Made by a program: the position numbers and the translations under genes
Shown here: positions 1 through 5,897 of the stretch, piece by piece
Numbering within the stretch: the stretch's first letter is position 1
Layout: each line of letters opens with the position of its first letter
Source: Deltaproteobacteria bacterium
GTDB lineage: Bacteria > Desulfobacterota > Dissulfuribacteria > Dissulfuribacterales > S140-46
Assembly: GCA_015491585.1 (NCBI GenBank)
Contig: WFVQ01000118.1
Coordinates: 1 to 10,750, forward strand
Reading direction: 5' to 3'
Length of the DNA: 10,750 nt
Notes under the pieces: model-generated
The model's database searches: none
What the model was told of the DNA's origin: nothing
Seen by the model: the letters and a program-made list of their open reading frames with translations, nothing else

Positions 1-1
1 C

Positions 2-661
2 CCCGAGCCTGCCCGTGCCGCTCCTCCCCCCACCTTGGCCGCCGCGGTGGCCGGGCCCGTCCGCGACCTCATGGAGAGACCAGGCGTGGCATCCATGCTG
101 GCCCTCATAGTGCTGTACAAACTCGGAGACGCCTTCGCTGGAACCCTCACCACGGCCTTCCTCATCAGGGGAGCAGGCTTCACGCCCACGGACGTAGGGG
201 TGATAAACAAGGGGCTGGGCCTGGTGTCCACGATTGCCGGCGCCGTTGGAGGCGGGGCCCTGATGGCCAGGCTCGGCCTGTTCCGCTCCCTCATGGGGTT
301 TGGCATGCTCCAGGCGGTCTCGAACCTCTCCTTCGCCCTCCTGGCCCTGGTGGGCAAGAGCTATCCCCTGATGGTCGCGGCGGTCGGCTTCGAGAACCTG
401 TCCGGCGGCATGGGCACGGCCGCCTTCGTCGCATTTCTCATGGCCCTGTGCTCCAGGCGCCACAGTGCCACCCAGTACGCACTTCTGTCGGCGCTGGCAT
501 CGGTGGGCCGGGTGGTGATCGGCCCTCCGGCCGGCCTCCTGGCGGCCTCTGCCTCGTGGCCCGTCTTTTTCCTTATTACCTTTCTGGCCGCCCTGCCCGG
601 CCTTATCCTGCTCCATCTGCTGCGCCACCGCCTGGAGGGAATGGAGGCCCCTTGCCATTGA
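2..661 (+). CDS. ampG: AmpG-type muropeptide (anhydromuropeptide) permease, C-terminal part, 5' truncated by the window edge
   Basis: This is an inner-membrane major facilitator superfamily transporter. AmpG proteins import GlcNAc-anhydroMurNAc peptides released by peptidoglycan turnover, for recycling in the cytoplasm. The frame is open to the left edge without a stop, so the first in-frame TTG (35) is probably not the real start and the N-terminal half lies outside the window. About six hydrophobic segments can be seen. Family-typical stretches include YKLGDA, GFTPTDVG, the ENLSGGMGTAAFVAFLMALC segment, SATQYALLSALASVGR, and a closing WPVFFLITFLAALPG segment. The gene ends in TGA after a short hydrophilic tail. 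No ampD, nagZ or ampC is visible next to it. The main alternative is another MFS sugar-peptide permease, but the EN..GGMGT..FVAFLM motif is strongly AmpG-like. Family assignment comes from recognised motifs; the substrate is inferred from the family. Confidence 0.87.
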   Translation, partial: PEPARAAPPPTLAAAVAGPVRDLMERPGVASMLALIVLYKLGDAFAGTLTTAFLIRGAGFTPTDVGVINKGLGLVSTIAGAVGGGALMARLGLFRSLMGFGMLQAVSNLSFALLALVGKSYPLMVAAVGFENLSGGMGTAAFVAFLMALCSRRHSATQYALLSALASVGRVVIGPPAGLLAASASWPVFFLITFLAALPGLILLHLLRHRLEGMEAPCH

Positions 662-685
662 CACTTGCCCTTTCGTCGTTAATGT
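658..685 (+). promoter_or_regulatory. Weak candidate promoter for the zinc-ribbon gene
   Basis: A perfect TTGACA (658-663) overlaps the ampG stop codon. Sixteen bases further on is a poor -10 candidate, TAATGT (680-685, 3 of 6 consensus positions). It lies at the start of the AT-richer gap before the FmdB-type gene. The -35 match is good but the -10 is weak, so this is only suggestive. Confidence 0.2.
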
Positions 686-691
686 AATAAC

Positions 692-708
692 AATTGGTTT
701 TCCCAATT
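692..708. repeat. Short inverted repeat in the ampG-fmdB gap
   Basis: AATTGG (692-697) and CCAATT (703-708) form a 6-bp stem around a five-base loop (TTTTC). It is short and AT-rich and has no T-run after it. It could be an operator-like site or chance. Confidence 0.25.
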
Positions 709-738
709 CAAAGATGGAATTTCATAGCATAGCCGTTT

Positions 739-756
739 CGCGCCTTTCCAGGCGCG
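739..756. repeat. GC-rich hairpin in the leader of the zinc-ribbon gene
   Basis: CGCGCCT (739-745) and AGGCGCG (750-756) form a perfect 7-bp stem closed by a TTCC loop. It ends 20 bases before the strong ribosome binding site at 777-783. No T-run follows on either strand, so it is not a classical intrinsic terminator. It could stabilise the leader RNA or mark the end of the ampG transcript. Confidence 0.4.
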
Positions 757-791
757 GGGATATGCTGTATCCAGGGAAGGAGGATGAAGTC

Positions 792-998
792 ATGCCCATT
801 TACGAGTTTGTCTGTCAGAGTTGCCATACGCCGTTCGAGAAGTTCGTCCTCTCGGCGAGAGACGCAAAGGATATCCTGTGCCCGAGGTGCGGTTCCAGCA
901 GCGTGAAGAAGGTAGTCTCTTCCTTCTCGTGCTGTTCGAGCCGTTCAGGCCAGGGCGGCATGCCCACCGCCACCTGCGGCACAACCCGCTTCGGGTGA
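792..998 (+). CDS. FmdB-family zinc-ribbon protein (small putative regulatory protein)
   Basis: This is a 68-residue protein that starts MPIYEFVCQSC, the signature opening of the FmdB/CxxC_CxxC_SSSS zinc-ribbon family. Two Cys pairs (C8/C11 and C30/C33, in CQSC and CPRC) should bind one zinc ion. A Ser/Cys-rich stretch follows (SSFSCCSSRS, about residues 43-52), then a Gly-containing tail, as usual for the family. The ATG at 792 is supported by a near-perfect Shine-Dalgarno sequence, AAGGAGG (777-783), eight bases upstream. An upstream in-frame start at 714 would add 26 residues that do not look like the family and is rejected. The family was named from a regulatory protein next to formamidase, but its molecular role is mostly unknown. 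It is monocistronic here, between ampG and a terminator. The family call is secure; the function is not. Confidence 0.88.
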   Translation: MPIYEFVCQSCHTPFEKFVLSARDAKDILCPRCGSSSVKKVVSSFSCCSSRSGQGGMPTATCGTTRFG

Positions 999-1007
999 GC
1001 TTAGGCG

Positions 1008-1026
1008 GCCCGGCGGTTCGCCGGGC
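1008..1026. repeat. GC-rich hairpin just after the zinc-ribbon gene
   Basis: GCCCGGCG (1008-1015) and CGCCGGGC (1019-1026) form an 8-bp perfect stem with a three-base GTT loop, starting nine bases after the TGA of the zinc-ribbon gene. It has no T-run of its own. A second hairpin with T-runs follows within 11 bases, so the two probably form one transcript end. Confidence 0.5.
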
Positions 1027-1036
1027 AGGCGGTTGC

Positions 1037-1063
1037 AAGGGCGCCCAGGCGCCCTTTTCTTTT
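1037..1063 (+). terminator. Intrinsic (Rho-independent) terminator after the zinc-ribbon gene
   Basis: GGGCGC (1039-1044) pairs with GCGCCC (1049-1054) around a CCAG loop. The stem can extend by AA (1037-1038) pairing with TT (1055-1056). It is followed by TTTTCTTTT (1055-1063). This is the standard stem plus U-tract layout and should separate the zinc-ribbon gene from nadE, which starts 30 bases later. Confidence 0.65.
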
Positions 1064-1074
1064 GCTCTGAAGTG

Positions 1075-1084
1075 GGATATATCC
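1075..1084. promoter_or_regulatory. Perfect 10-bp palindrome just before nadE; possible -10 region or operator
   Basis: GGATATATCC is its own reverse complement and ends eight bases before the nadE ATG. TATATC (1078-1083) inside it resembles a -10 box, but no good -35 box sits 16-18 bases upstream, where the terminator's T-rich tail lies. If it is a -10 box, the transcript would start almost at the ATG. Low confidence for either role. Confidence 0.2.
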
Positions 1085-1092
1085 TTCTTTCT

Positions 1093-2715
1093 ATGAAGGT
1101 TGCCCTGGCCCAGATGGATCTCGAGATAGGGGCCTTCCGCGACAACGTCTCCAGAATGGCGGAGATGGCGAGGAGGGCCGAGGATGACGGCTGCGCCCTG
1201 GTACTGTTCCCGGAACTGGCCGTATGCGGCTACCCCCCCCGTGACCTGCTCAAGAGGGCCGACTTCGTCGCGGCCTCTGCCGATGGCGCCCTGGAACTGG
1301 CCTCGCGCATAGGAGAGGTGACCGCAGTGTTCGGAGGTGTGGAGCCCTCGGTTGATGGACGGGTGTTCAACGCCGCCTATGTGGCCAGGGCGGGGAGAGT
1401 GGTGGCGGTGTACCGCAAGATGCTCCTGCCCGCCTACGACATTTTCGACGAGCCCCGTTACTTCTCCCCAGGAGATGCGCCCTGTTGGCTGGACCTTCCA
1501 GGTGCCAGGGCCGGCCTCACCATATGCGAAGACATATGGAACGGTGAGGGGCTCTCCGGCTCCTACGCCCGCGATCCCGTGGAGGAACTCGGCCAAGCGG
1601 ACGTCTCTCTGCTGCTCAATGTCTCGGCATCTCCATACGAGTTCGGAAAGGCGGTCCGGCGCCGCGAGTGGTTGGCCAGGACCGCGGTCAGCCTGGGTGC
1701 TCCAGTCGCATACTGCAACATGGTGGGCGGGCACGACTCCATCGTGTTCGACGGGGGCAGCATGGTGATGGACCGGGATGGGACCATCGTGGCCGAGGCC
1801 CCCTACTTTGAAGAAGCCCTCTTGGTCGCGGATATCGGGGACCGCGGTCACGCTAGCCATCCAGTGCTGGAAGAGATGGAGATGCTCTCCCGGGCCCTGG
1901 TGCTCGGGCTCAGGGACTATCTCCGCAGGACAGGTTTCCGCCGTGTGCTTCTGGGGCTCAGCGGTGGGATAGACTCCTCTGTGTGCGCGGTCCTGGCTTC
2001 GCGGGCAGTGGGGCCTGAGAACGTGTTGGGTGTGCTCATGCCCTCTCCTTATACCTCCAGGGAGAGCATAGAGGACGCCCTGGAGCTGGCCTCGCGGCTC
2101 GGGATCGCGACCATGACCGTGGAGATAGGCCCCGTGATGGAGGCATTCTCGGCCCAACTCGCCCCTTCGTTCGAGGGATATCCAAGGGATGTCACCGAGG
2201 AGAACCTCCAGGCCAGGATAAGGGGCACCATACTCATGTCGCTCTCCAACAAGTTCCATTCCCTCCTGCTGGCCACGGGGAATAAGTCTGAGCTGGCAGT
2301 GGGGTACTGCACCATGTACGGAGACATGGCCGGGGGCTTCGCTCCCATCGCCGATCTCTTCAAGACCAGGGTCTATGCCTTGGCCGAGCACTTGAACCAG
2401 GCCGAGGGAGCGATCCCGGAGCGGGTCTTCGAGAAGCCCCCCAGCGCGGAGCTGCGTCCAGGCCAGACCGACCAGGACGACCTTCCTCCCTACCCGGTGC
2501 TGGACAGGATCCTCGAGGGTTACCTGGAGCATGGCCTCACCGAGGTGGAGATAGCTGCCCAGGAGGGTATAGACCAGGCGCTGGTATCGGAGATGGTGGC
2601 CAGGCTTCACAGGAACGAGTACAAGAGGCACCAGGCCCCGCCTGGTATCAGGGTGAGCAGGGCCGCCTTCTCTGATGGAAGGCGTTTCCCCATCTGCCAC
2701 CGTTTCGGAGGGTGA
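1093..2715 (+). CDS. nadE: Glutamine-dependent NAD+ synthase
   Basis: This is a 540-residue two-domain cytosolic enzyme. It makes NAD+ from nicotinic acid adenine dinucleotide and ATP, using ammonia released from glutamine. The N-terminal carbon-nitrogen hydrolase (glutaminase) domain covers about residues 1-245, with the expected triad E41 (FPELAVCGYP), K109 (YRKMLLPAYD) and C145 (TICEDIW). The C-terminal synthetase domain carries the ATP-pyrophosphatase P-loop SGGIDSS (290-296), then LATGNKSELAVGYCTMYGD (393-411) and the SAELRP..TDQDDLPPYP segment (451-468). It ends in the family-typical KRHQAPPG..V motif. ATG 1093 is chosen because MKVALAQMDLEIG is the normal family opening. The longer frame from 1033 would run through the terminator. 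No clear Shine-Dalgarno precedes this ATG. The stop lies one base before the next gene, so the two are probably co-transcribed. All key residues are present. Confidence 0.96.
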   Translation: MKVALAQMDLEIGAFRDNVSRMAEMARRAEDDGCALVLFPELAVCGYPPRDLLKRADFVAASADGALELASRIGEVTAVFGGVEPSVDGRVFNAAYVARAGRVVAVYRKMLLPAYDIFDEPRYFSPGDAPCWLDLPGARAGLTICEDIWNGEGLSGSYARDPVEELGQADVSLLLNVSASPYEFGKAVRRREWLARTAVSLGAPVAYCNMVGGHDSIVFDGGSMVMDRDGTIVAEAPYFEEALLVADIGDRGHASHPVLEEMEMLSRALVLGLRDYLRRTGFRRVLLGLSGGIDSSVCAVLASRAVGPENVLGVLMPSPYTSRESIEDALELASRLGIATMTVEIGPVMEAFSAQLAPSFEGYPRDVTEENLQARIRGTILMSLSNKFHSLLLATGNKSELAVGYCTMYGDMAGGFAPIADLFKTRVYALAEHLNQAEGAIPERVFEKPPSAELRPGQTDQDDLPPYPVLDRILEGYLEHGLTEVEIAAQEGIDQALVSEMVARLHRNEYKRHQAPPGIRVSRAAFSDGRRFPICHRFGG

Positions 2716-2716
2716 C

Positions 2717-3766
2717 ATGGAGAAGGGGGCCTTCGTCTCGGATATCCAGGGCGGCGACCATGTGAGGGGTGTGTTCCTGGTTCGGGAAAAGCAGCTCAGA
2801 AAGGCCAGGACCGGCAAAGACTACCTCGCCCTCGTCCTCATGGACAGGAGCGGGGAGATAGGCGGGCGCGTATGGGAGCGGGCCGCGGAGCTCTCCGCCC
2901 TCTTCGACGTCAACGACTACGTGGCGGTGGAGGCCAATGCCGAGGTCTTCAGGGAGGAGGTGCAGCTCAACATCAGAGAGATGGTGCCGGTGGAGCAGGA
3001 AGGCGTGGACCCCGGAGATTTCATGCCTGTCTCTCCGTATGACAGGGAAGGGCTTTGGAACGAGTTCGTGCAGATGGCCAGGCGCGTCAAGACCCCTCCC
3101 CTCGCCCTCCTCATGGAGGCGGTGTGCAAGGACGGTGGGTTGTCCCAGGCCATCAGGACCGCACCGGCCGCCAAGCGTTTGCACCATGCCTACATAGGCG
3201 GGCTCCTGGAGCACTCTGTCTCGGTGGGCAGGCTGGCGGCGGCTGTATGCAGGCTCTATCCAGGGCTGGACGAGGAGCTCCTGACCGCGGGCGCCCTGCT
3301 CCACGACCTCGGAAAGACGGAGGAGCTGGACTACTCCACCCCCAACTTTGGATACACCGACCGAGGCCGCCTCCTGGGTCACATAGGCATAGGGATAGAG
3401 ATGCTGGACCGCATCTGGAGCAGCCTGGGGCTCCCGGCCGGCAACGAGAGGTTTCTCCAGCTCAAACACATGGTCCTCAGCCACCACGGCCAACGGGAGA
3501 TGGGCTCCCCTGTCCTGCCCATGACCGAGGAGGCGGTGGTCCTCCACTTCATAGACGACATGGATGCCAAGCTCAACTTCCTTTCGTCCCTGGGCTCCGG
3601 ACTGGACGGCCCAGGGCGGGCCTGGACCGACTACCAGGCACTCTTCGGGAGGTATTTCTTCCTCACCCCCAGAGGAGAGAGGTGTGGTGAAGACGCTGAG
3701 GAGCAGGGGAGTGAGGACGGCGGCGGCGCGGTGAACCAGCAGAGCCTTTGGAAGGAGCTGCCCTGA
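2717..3766 (+). CDS. YhaM/CbfI-like OB-fold plus HD-domain phosphohydrolase (putative 3'-5' exoribonuclease)
   Basis: This 349-residue protein has an N-terminal OB-fold nucleic-acid-binding segment (about 10-90, including LALVLMDRSGEIGGRVW) and an HD domain (about 155-290). The HD metal ligands are visible: H166 (LLEHSVSV), H196-D197 (LLHDLGK), H222, H256 (LSHHG) and D281 (HFIDDMDAK). This OB+HD layout matches YhaM, a 3'-5' exonuclease of Bacillus subtilis, so RNA or DNA trimming is the likely role. Activity in this lineage is inferred. ATG 2717 is chosen because GGAGGG (2707-2712) sits just upstream and the protein then starts like YhaM; an earlier start at 2675 would overlap nadE. The last roughly 30 residues (GEDAEEQGSEDGGG and onwards) form an acidic Gly-rich tail beyond the normal end of the domain. 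It is one base downstream of nadE and 17 bases upstream of holB, so it is likely in one operon with them. Confidence 0.85.
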   Translation: MEKGAFVSDIQGGDHVRGVFLVREKQLRKARTGKDYLALVLMDRSGEIGGRVWERAAELSALFDVNDYVAVEANAEVFREEVQLNIREMVPVEQEGVDPGDFMPVSPYDREGLWNEFVQMARRVKTPPLALLMEAVCKDGGLSQAIRTAPAAKRLHHAYIGGLLEHSVSVGRLAAAVCRLYPGLDEELLTAGALLHDLGKTEELDYSTPNFGYTDRGRLLGHIGIGIEMLDRIWSSLGLPAGNERFLQLKHMVLSHHGQREMGSPVLPMTEEAVVLHFIDDMDAKLNFLSSLGSGLDGPGRAWTDYQALFGRYFFLTPRGERCGEDAEEQGSEDGGGAVNQQSLWKELP

Positions 3767-3783
3767 CTCTGAGGAGGGCCGTC

Positions 3784-4752
3784 ATGCCTGAAGCCCCCCC
3801 ACATATGCTCTTCATAGCCCGTGCCATGAAGAGGGGTCGCCTCGCCCACGCCTATCTGCTCTTTGCAGGTGAATATGGGGCCCTGGAGCGGGAACTGACG
3901 GCACTGGCCAGGCTGCTCCTCTGCTCCTCGCCCGATCTGGCTGGTGCGGCAGGCTGCGGAAGATGCGGGGCCTGCCGGAAGGTGGATCACTCCACCCATC
4001 CTGACCTGGCCTGGATAGGCAGCGAGGGGGGGCAGGTGAGGATAGACGCCGTCAAGGAGTTCAGGTCCCAGGTCGCCTTTCCCCCGCTTGCCGGGGAGCG
4101 GAGGGTGGCGGTGTTCCCCGATGCCCACAGGCTCAATGTGGAGAGCGCCAATGCCATGCTTAAGGTGCTGGAGGAGCCTCCTCCCTACCTGGTGTTCCTG
4201 CTGGGTGCCCCGCAAGGGGCATCCATATTGAAGACCATAAGGTCCAGGTGCCATTTGCTCTTCTCTCCCAGGCCGGACGACGCTGCCATAACAGGCCAGG
4301 CCGGAGGCGAGGTGGACATGGCTCTCCTGAGAATGGCTCATGGAGACATGGCCAAGGTGGGACTCTGGTCTTCTCCCGTCTATAGTAATTTCAAGGAGCG
4401 TTTCCTGAGGATGGTGGAGGCGGGGGACTCCCCTGAAGGGCTCCTCCTCGCCCTCACCCTCGCCCAGGAGTGTGGGGCCGACGAGGACGGTTTCGGTTTC
4501 ATGGTCCATCTCTCCGCCTGCCTTGCGCGAGACGTCCTGGCCTTACGCGCCGGGGCCGAGGCCTTCCTCGTCCTGCCTGAGAGGGTGGTGAGACTGGCAG
4601 CATCCAGGGCCGGATTCTCTGAGGTCTCCGATTATGTCTCCTGGCTGTCCGGGATATCCCTGTTGCAGGATAGGAACATAAACCGCCAGTTCATGCTGGA
4701 GAAGCTCCTCCTCTTCTGGCTCGGAGGCGCTGTCCCCGCGGTTGGCAACTGA
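3784..4752 (+). CDS. holB: DNA polymerase III delta' subunit (clamp loader)
   Basis: This 322-residue AAA+-type protein is part of the replicative clamp loader that places the beta clamp on DNA. Diagnostic features are the zinc module C47, C58, C61, C64 (CGRCGAC followed by HPDL), the box LNVESANAMLKVLEEPP (about 117-133), and SRC (154-156) in ILKTIRSRC. The P-loop region (FAGEYGALERE, about 27-37) lacks the GKT/GKS lysine. That is expected, because delta' subunits often do not bind ATP. ATG 3784 is preceded by GAGGAGG (3771-3777) at six bases' spacing; the TTG at 3748 inside the previous gene is less likely. The C-terminal third (about 200-322) is helical and poorly conserved, as usual. In many genomes tmk lies directly before holB; here the YhaM-like gene does. 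Assignment is confident. Confidence 0.93.
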   Translation: MPEAPPHMLFIARAMKRGRLAHAYLLFAGEYGALERELTALARLLLCSSPDLAGAAGCGRCGACRKVDHSTHPDLAWIGSEGGQVRIDAVKEFRSQVAFPPLAGERRVAVFPDAHRLNVESANAMLKVLEEPPPYLVFLLGAPQGASILKTIRSRCHLLFSPRPDDAAITGQAGGEVDMALLRMAHGDMAKVGLWSSPVYSNFKERFLRMVEAGDSPEGLLLALTLAQECGADEDGFGFMVHLSACLARDVLALRAGAEAFLVLPERVVRLAASRAGFSEVSDYVSWLSGISLLQDRNINRQFMLEKLLLFWLGGAVPAVGN

Positions 4753-4771
4753 GCCTTTTGGATGTTAATAT
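4742..4771 (+). promoter_or_regulatory. Candidate sigma70-like promoter for ricT-metG-selB
   Basis: TTGGCA (4742-4747, 5 of 6 consensus positions) and TAATAT (4766-4771, 4 of 6) are 18 bases apart. The -35 overlaps the last codons of holB and the -10 lies in the only AT-rich patch of the 83-bp gap. Transcription would start near 4779, giving a leader of about 57 bases before the ATG at 4836. No terminator hairpin is visible in the gap, so read-through from holB is also likely and this would be an internal promoter. Confidence 0.38.
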
Positions 4772-4835
4772 TCTTCGTTCTCTCTGATGGATTTGCCATG
4801 TGTTCGGGCCTGTGTCCGGATTGGAAACGTATATC

Positions 4836-5897
4836 ATGCAGGAAAAAGAGGGCGGACAGTTGGAAAATACGGAAGGCGGCGGCCAGGGGCCCGGAGGGGA
4901 TGTTGCAGGCGCCACGCGGGTGGCGGCGGTGCGGCTCAGGCCAGGGCTTCCACCCGATCACTTCGACGCCGGTGCGCTGGATCTGAGGGACGGGGAGTGG
5001 GTGGTCGTAGAGACTCCCCACGGGCCGGAGGTAGGGCAGACTGTGGGGCGCGTGGTGTCGCTCCCCTTGGATGCCTCGTTGCCGCAGGTCGTACGTATAG
5101 CCTCCACCGAGGAGATAAAGTCCTACGGCGCCAACCTCGAGCGGGAGAAGAAGGCGTGGCGCATATGCCAGGAGCTCATAGATAACCACGGGCTCGAAAT
5201 GAAGCTCGTCAGGGTGGAGAGCTTCTTTGACGGTTCAAAGATCATCTTCTACTACTCCGCCGACGGCCGGGTGGATTTCAGGGAGCTGGTCAAGGACCTG
5301 GTGAAGGCCCTGCACACCAGGATAGAGATGCGGCAGATAGGGATCCGCCACGAGGCAAAGATGGTCGGCGGAATCGGGAGCTGCGGAAGGGCCATCTGTT
5401 GCGCCGGCTTCATGAAGAACTTCGCACCGGTCTCAATCAAAATGGCCAAGGTCCAGAACCTTCCCCTCAACCCCAACAAGATCTCCGGCCTGTGCGGCAG
5501 GCTGCTCTGCTGCATAACTTACGAGTACCAGGCATATGCGGACGGTACTATGGCGGCGTGGGCCAAGGAGGCTGCCGAGGCCGCCAGGATACAGGCCGAG
5601 GCCCTCGCCGATGAGCCTGTGTTCCCAGGGCTGGACTCCGGCGGTGAGGAGCCAGCGGAAGGGGGAGGAGGGCAGAGTGGCGAGCGGCAGGCCAGGCGAG
5701 AGGGACCGGGCCAGGGCAGCGGCCGTACCGAGAAGAAGGGCGGGCGCCGCCGCTCAGGCAGGAGGCGCCGTCCGCAGAAGGCCAAGCAGAAGGGCGGCAA
5801 CGGTAGCGCGGCAAAGGGCCAGGGCGGCAAACAGTCTAATAAGAGCAGGAGGGGAAAGCGGAAGAGGGATGAGCAGGGAAATGGAAGAAAGCAGTAA
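4836..5897 (+). CDS. ricT: PSP1-domain protein of the RicT/YaaT family with a long basic C-terminal tail
   Basis: This protein is 353 residues from ATG 4836. The conserved PSP1 core runs from about residue 28 to 235 and carries two CGRxxCC motifs (C183/C188/C189 and C220/C225/C226), joined by FAPVSIKMAK and LNPNKISGLCGR. In Bacillus subtilis RicT, with RicA and RicF, forms an iron-sulfur complex that affects RNase Y processing and development. A role in RNA maturation here is inferred from the family; no RicA or RicF partner is visible. Residues about 265-353 are a low-complexity Gly/Arg/Lys/Gln tail, clearly basic and probably disordered, suitable for RNA or ribosome binding. The start is uncertain. 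ATG 4836 has only a weak Shine-Dalgarno sequence, a GTG at 4800 is in frame, and the conserved core starts only near RVAAVRLRPG, where in-frame GTG codons occur. The 3' end overlaps metG by 29 bases. Confidence 0.87.
   Translation: MQEKEGGQLENTEGGGQGPGGDVAGATRVAAVRLRPGLPPDHFDAGALDLRDGEWVVVETPHGPEVGQTVGRVVSLPLDASLPQVVRIASTEEIKSYGANLEREKKAWRICQELIDNHGLEMKLVRVESFFDGSKIIFYYSADGRVDFRELVKDLVKALHTRIEMRQIGIRHEAKMVGGIGSCGRAICCAGFMKNFAPVSIKMAKVQNLPLNPNKISGLCGRLLCCITYEYQAYADGTMAAWAKEAAEAARIQAEALADEPVFPGLDSGGEEPAEGGGGQSGERQARREGPGQGSGRTEKKGGRRRSGRRRRPQKAKQKGGNGSAAKGQGGKQSNKSRRGKRKRDEQGNGRKQ

Noticed and set aside
27..37. Holin-like or new small membrane protein at the left edge
   Set aside because: The frame is open to the edge and the motifs are those of the AmpG C-terminal half, so it is a truncated transporter and not a small gene.
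739..756. Intrinsic terminator for ampG
   Set aside because: The 7-bp stem is good, but no T-run follows it on either strand, so it is listed only as a hairpin.
996..1004. Possible selenocysteine TGA at the end of the zinc-ribbon gene
   Set aside because: Two codons after the TGA an in-frame TAG follows, and the hairpins downstream are better explained as a terminator. The protein already has the normal family length.
790..2817. Minus-strand open frame of 675 codons opposite nadE
   Set aside because: It lies wholly antisense to nadE, whose motifs are complete. Its translation is low-complexity, rich in His, Pro, Gly and Arg, with no recognisable domain. Long antisense frames are common where GC-rich codon bias removes stops.
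4632..5189. Minus-strand frame across the holB-ricT gap
   Set aside because: It overlaps the ends of two supported genes, has no clear start signal, and resembles no known family.
5536..5868. N-terminal extension of metG by 111 residues
   Set aside because: The extra segment is the basic ricT tail read in another frame (Arg/Ala/Pro-rich). MetG proteins normally start just before the FYITTPIYYVN motif.
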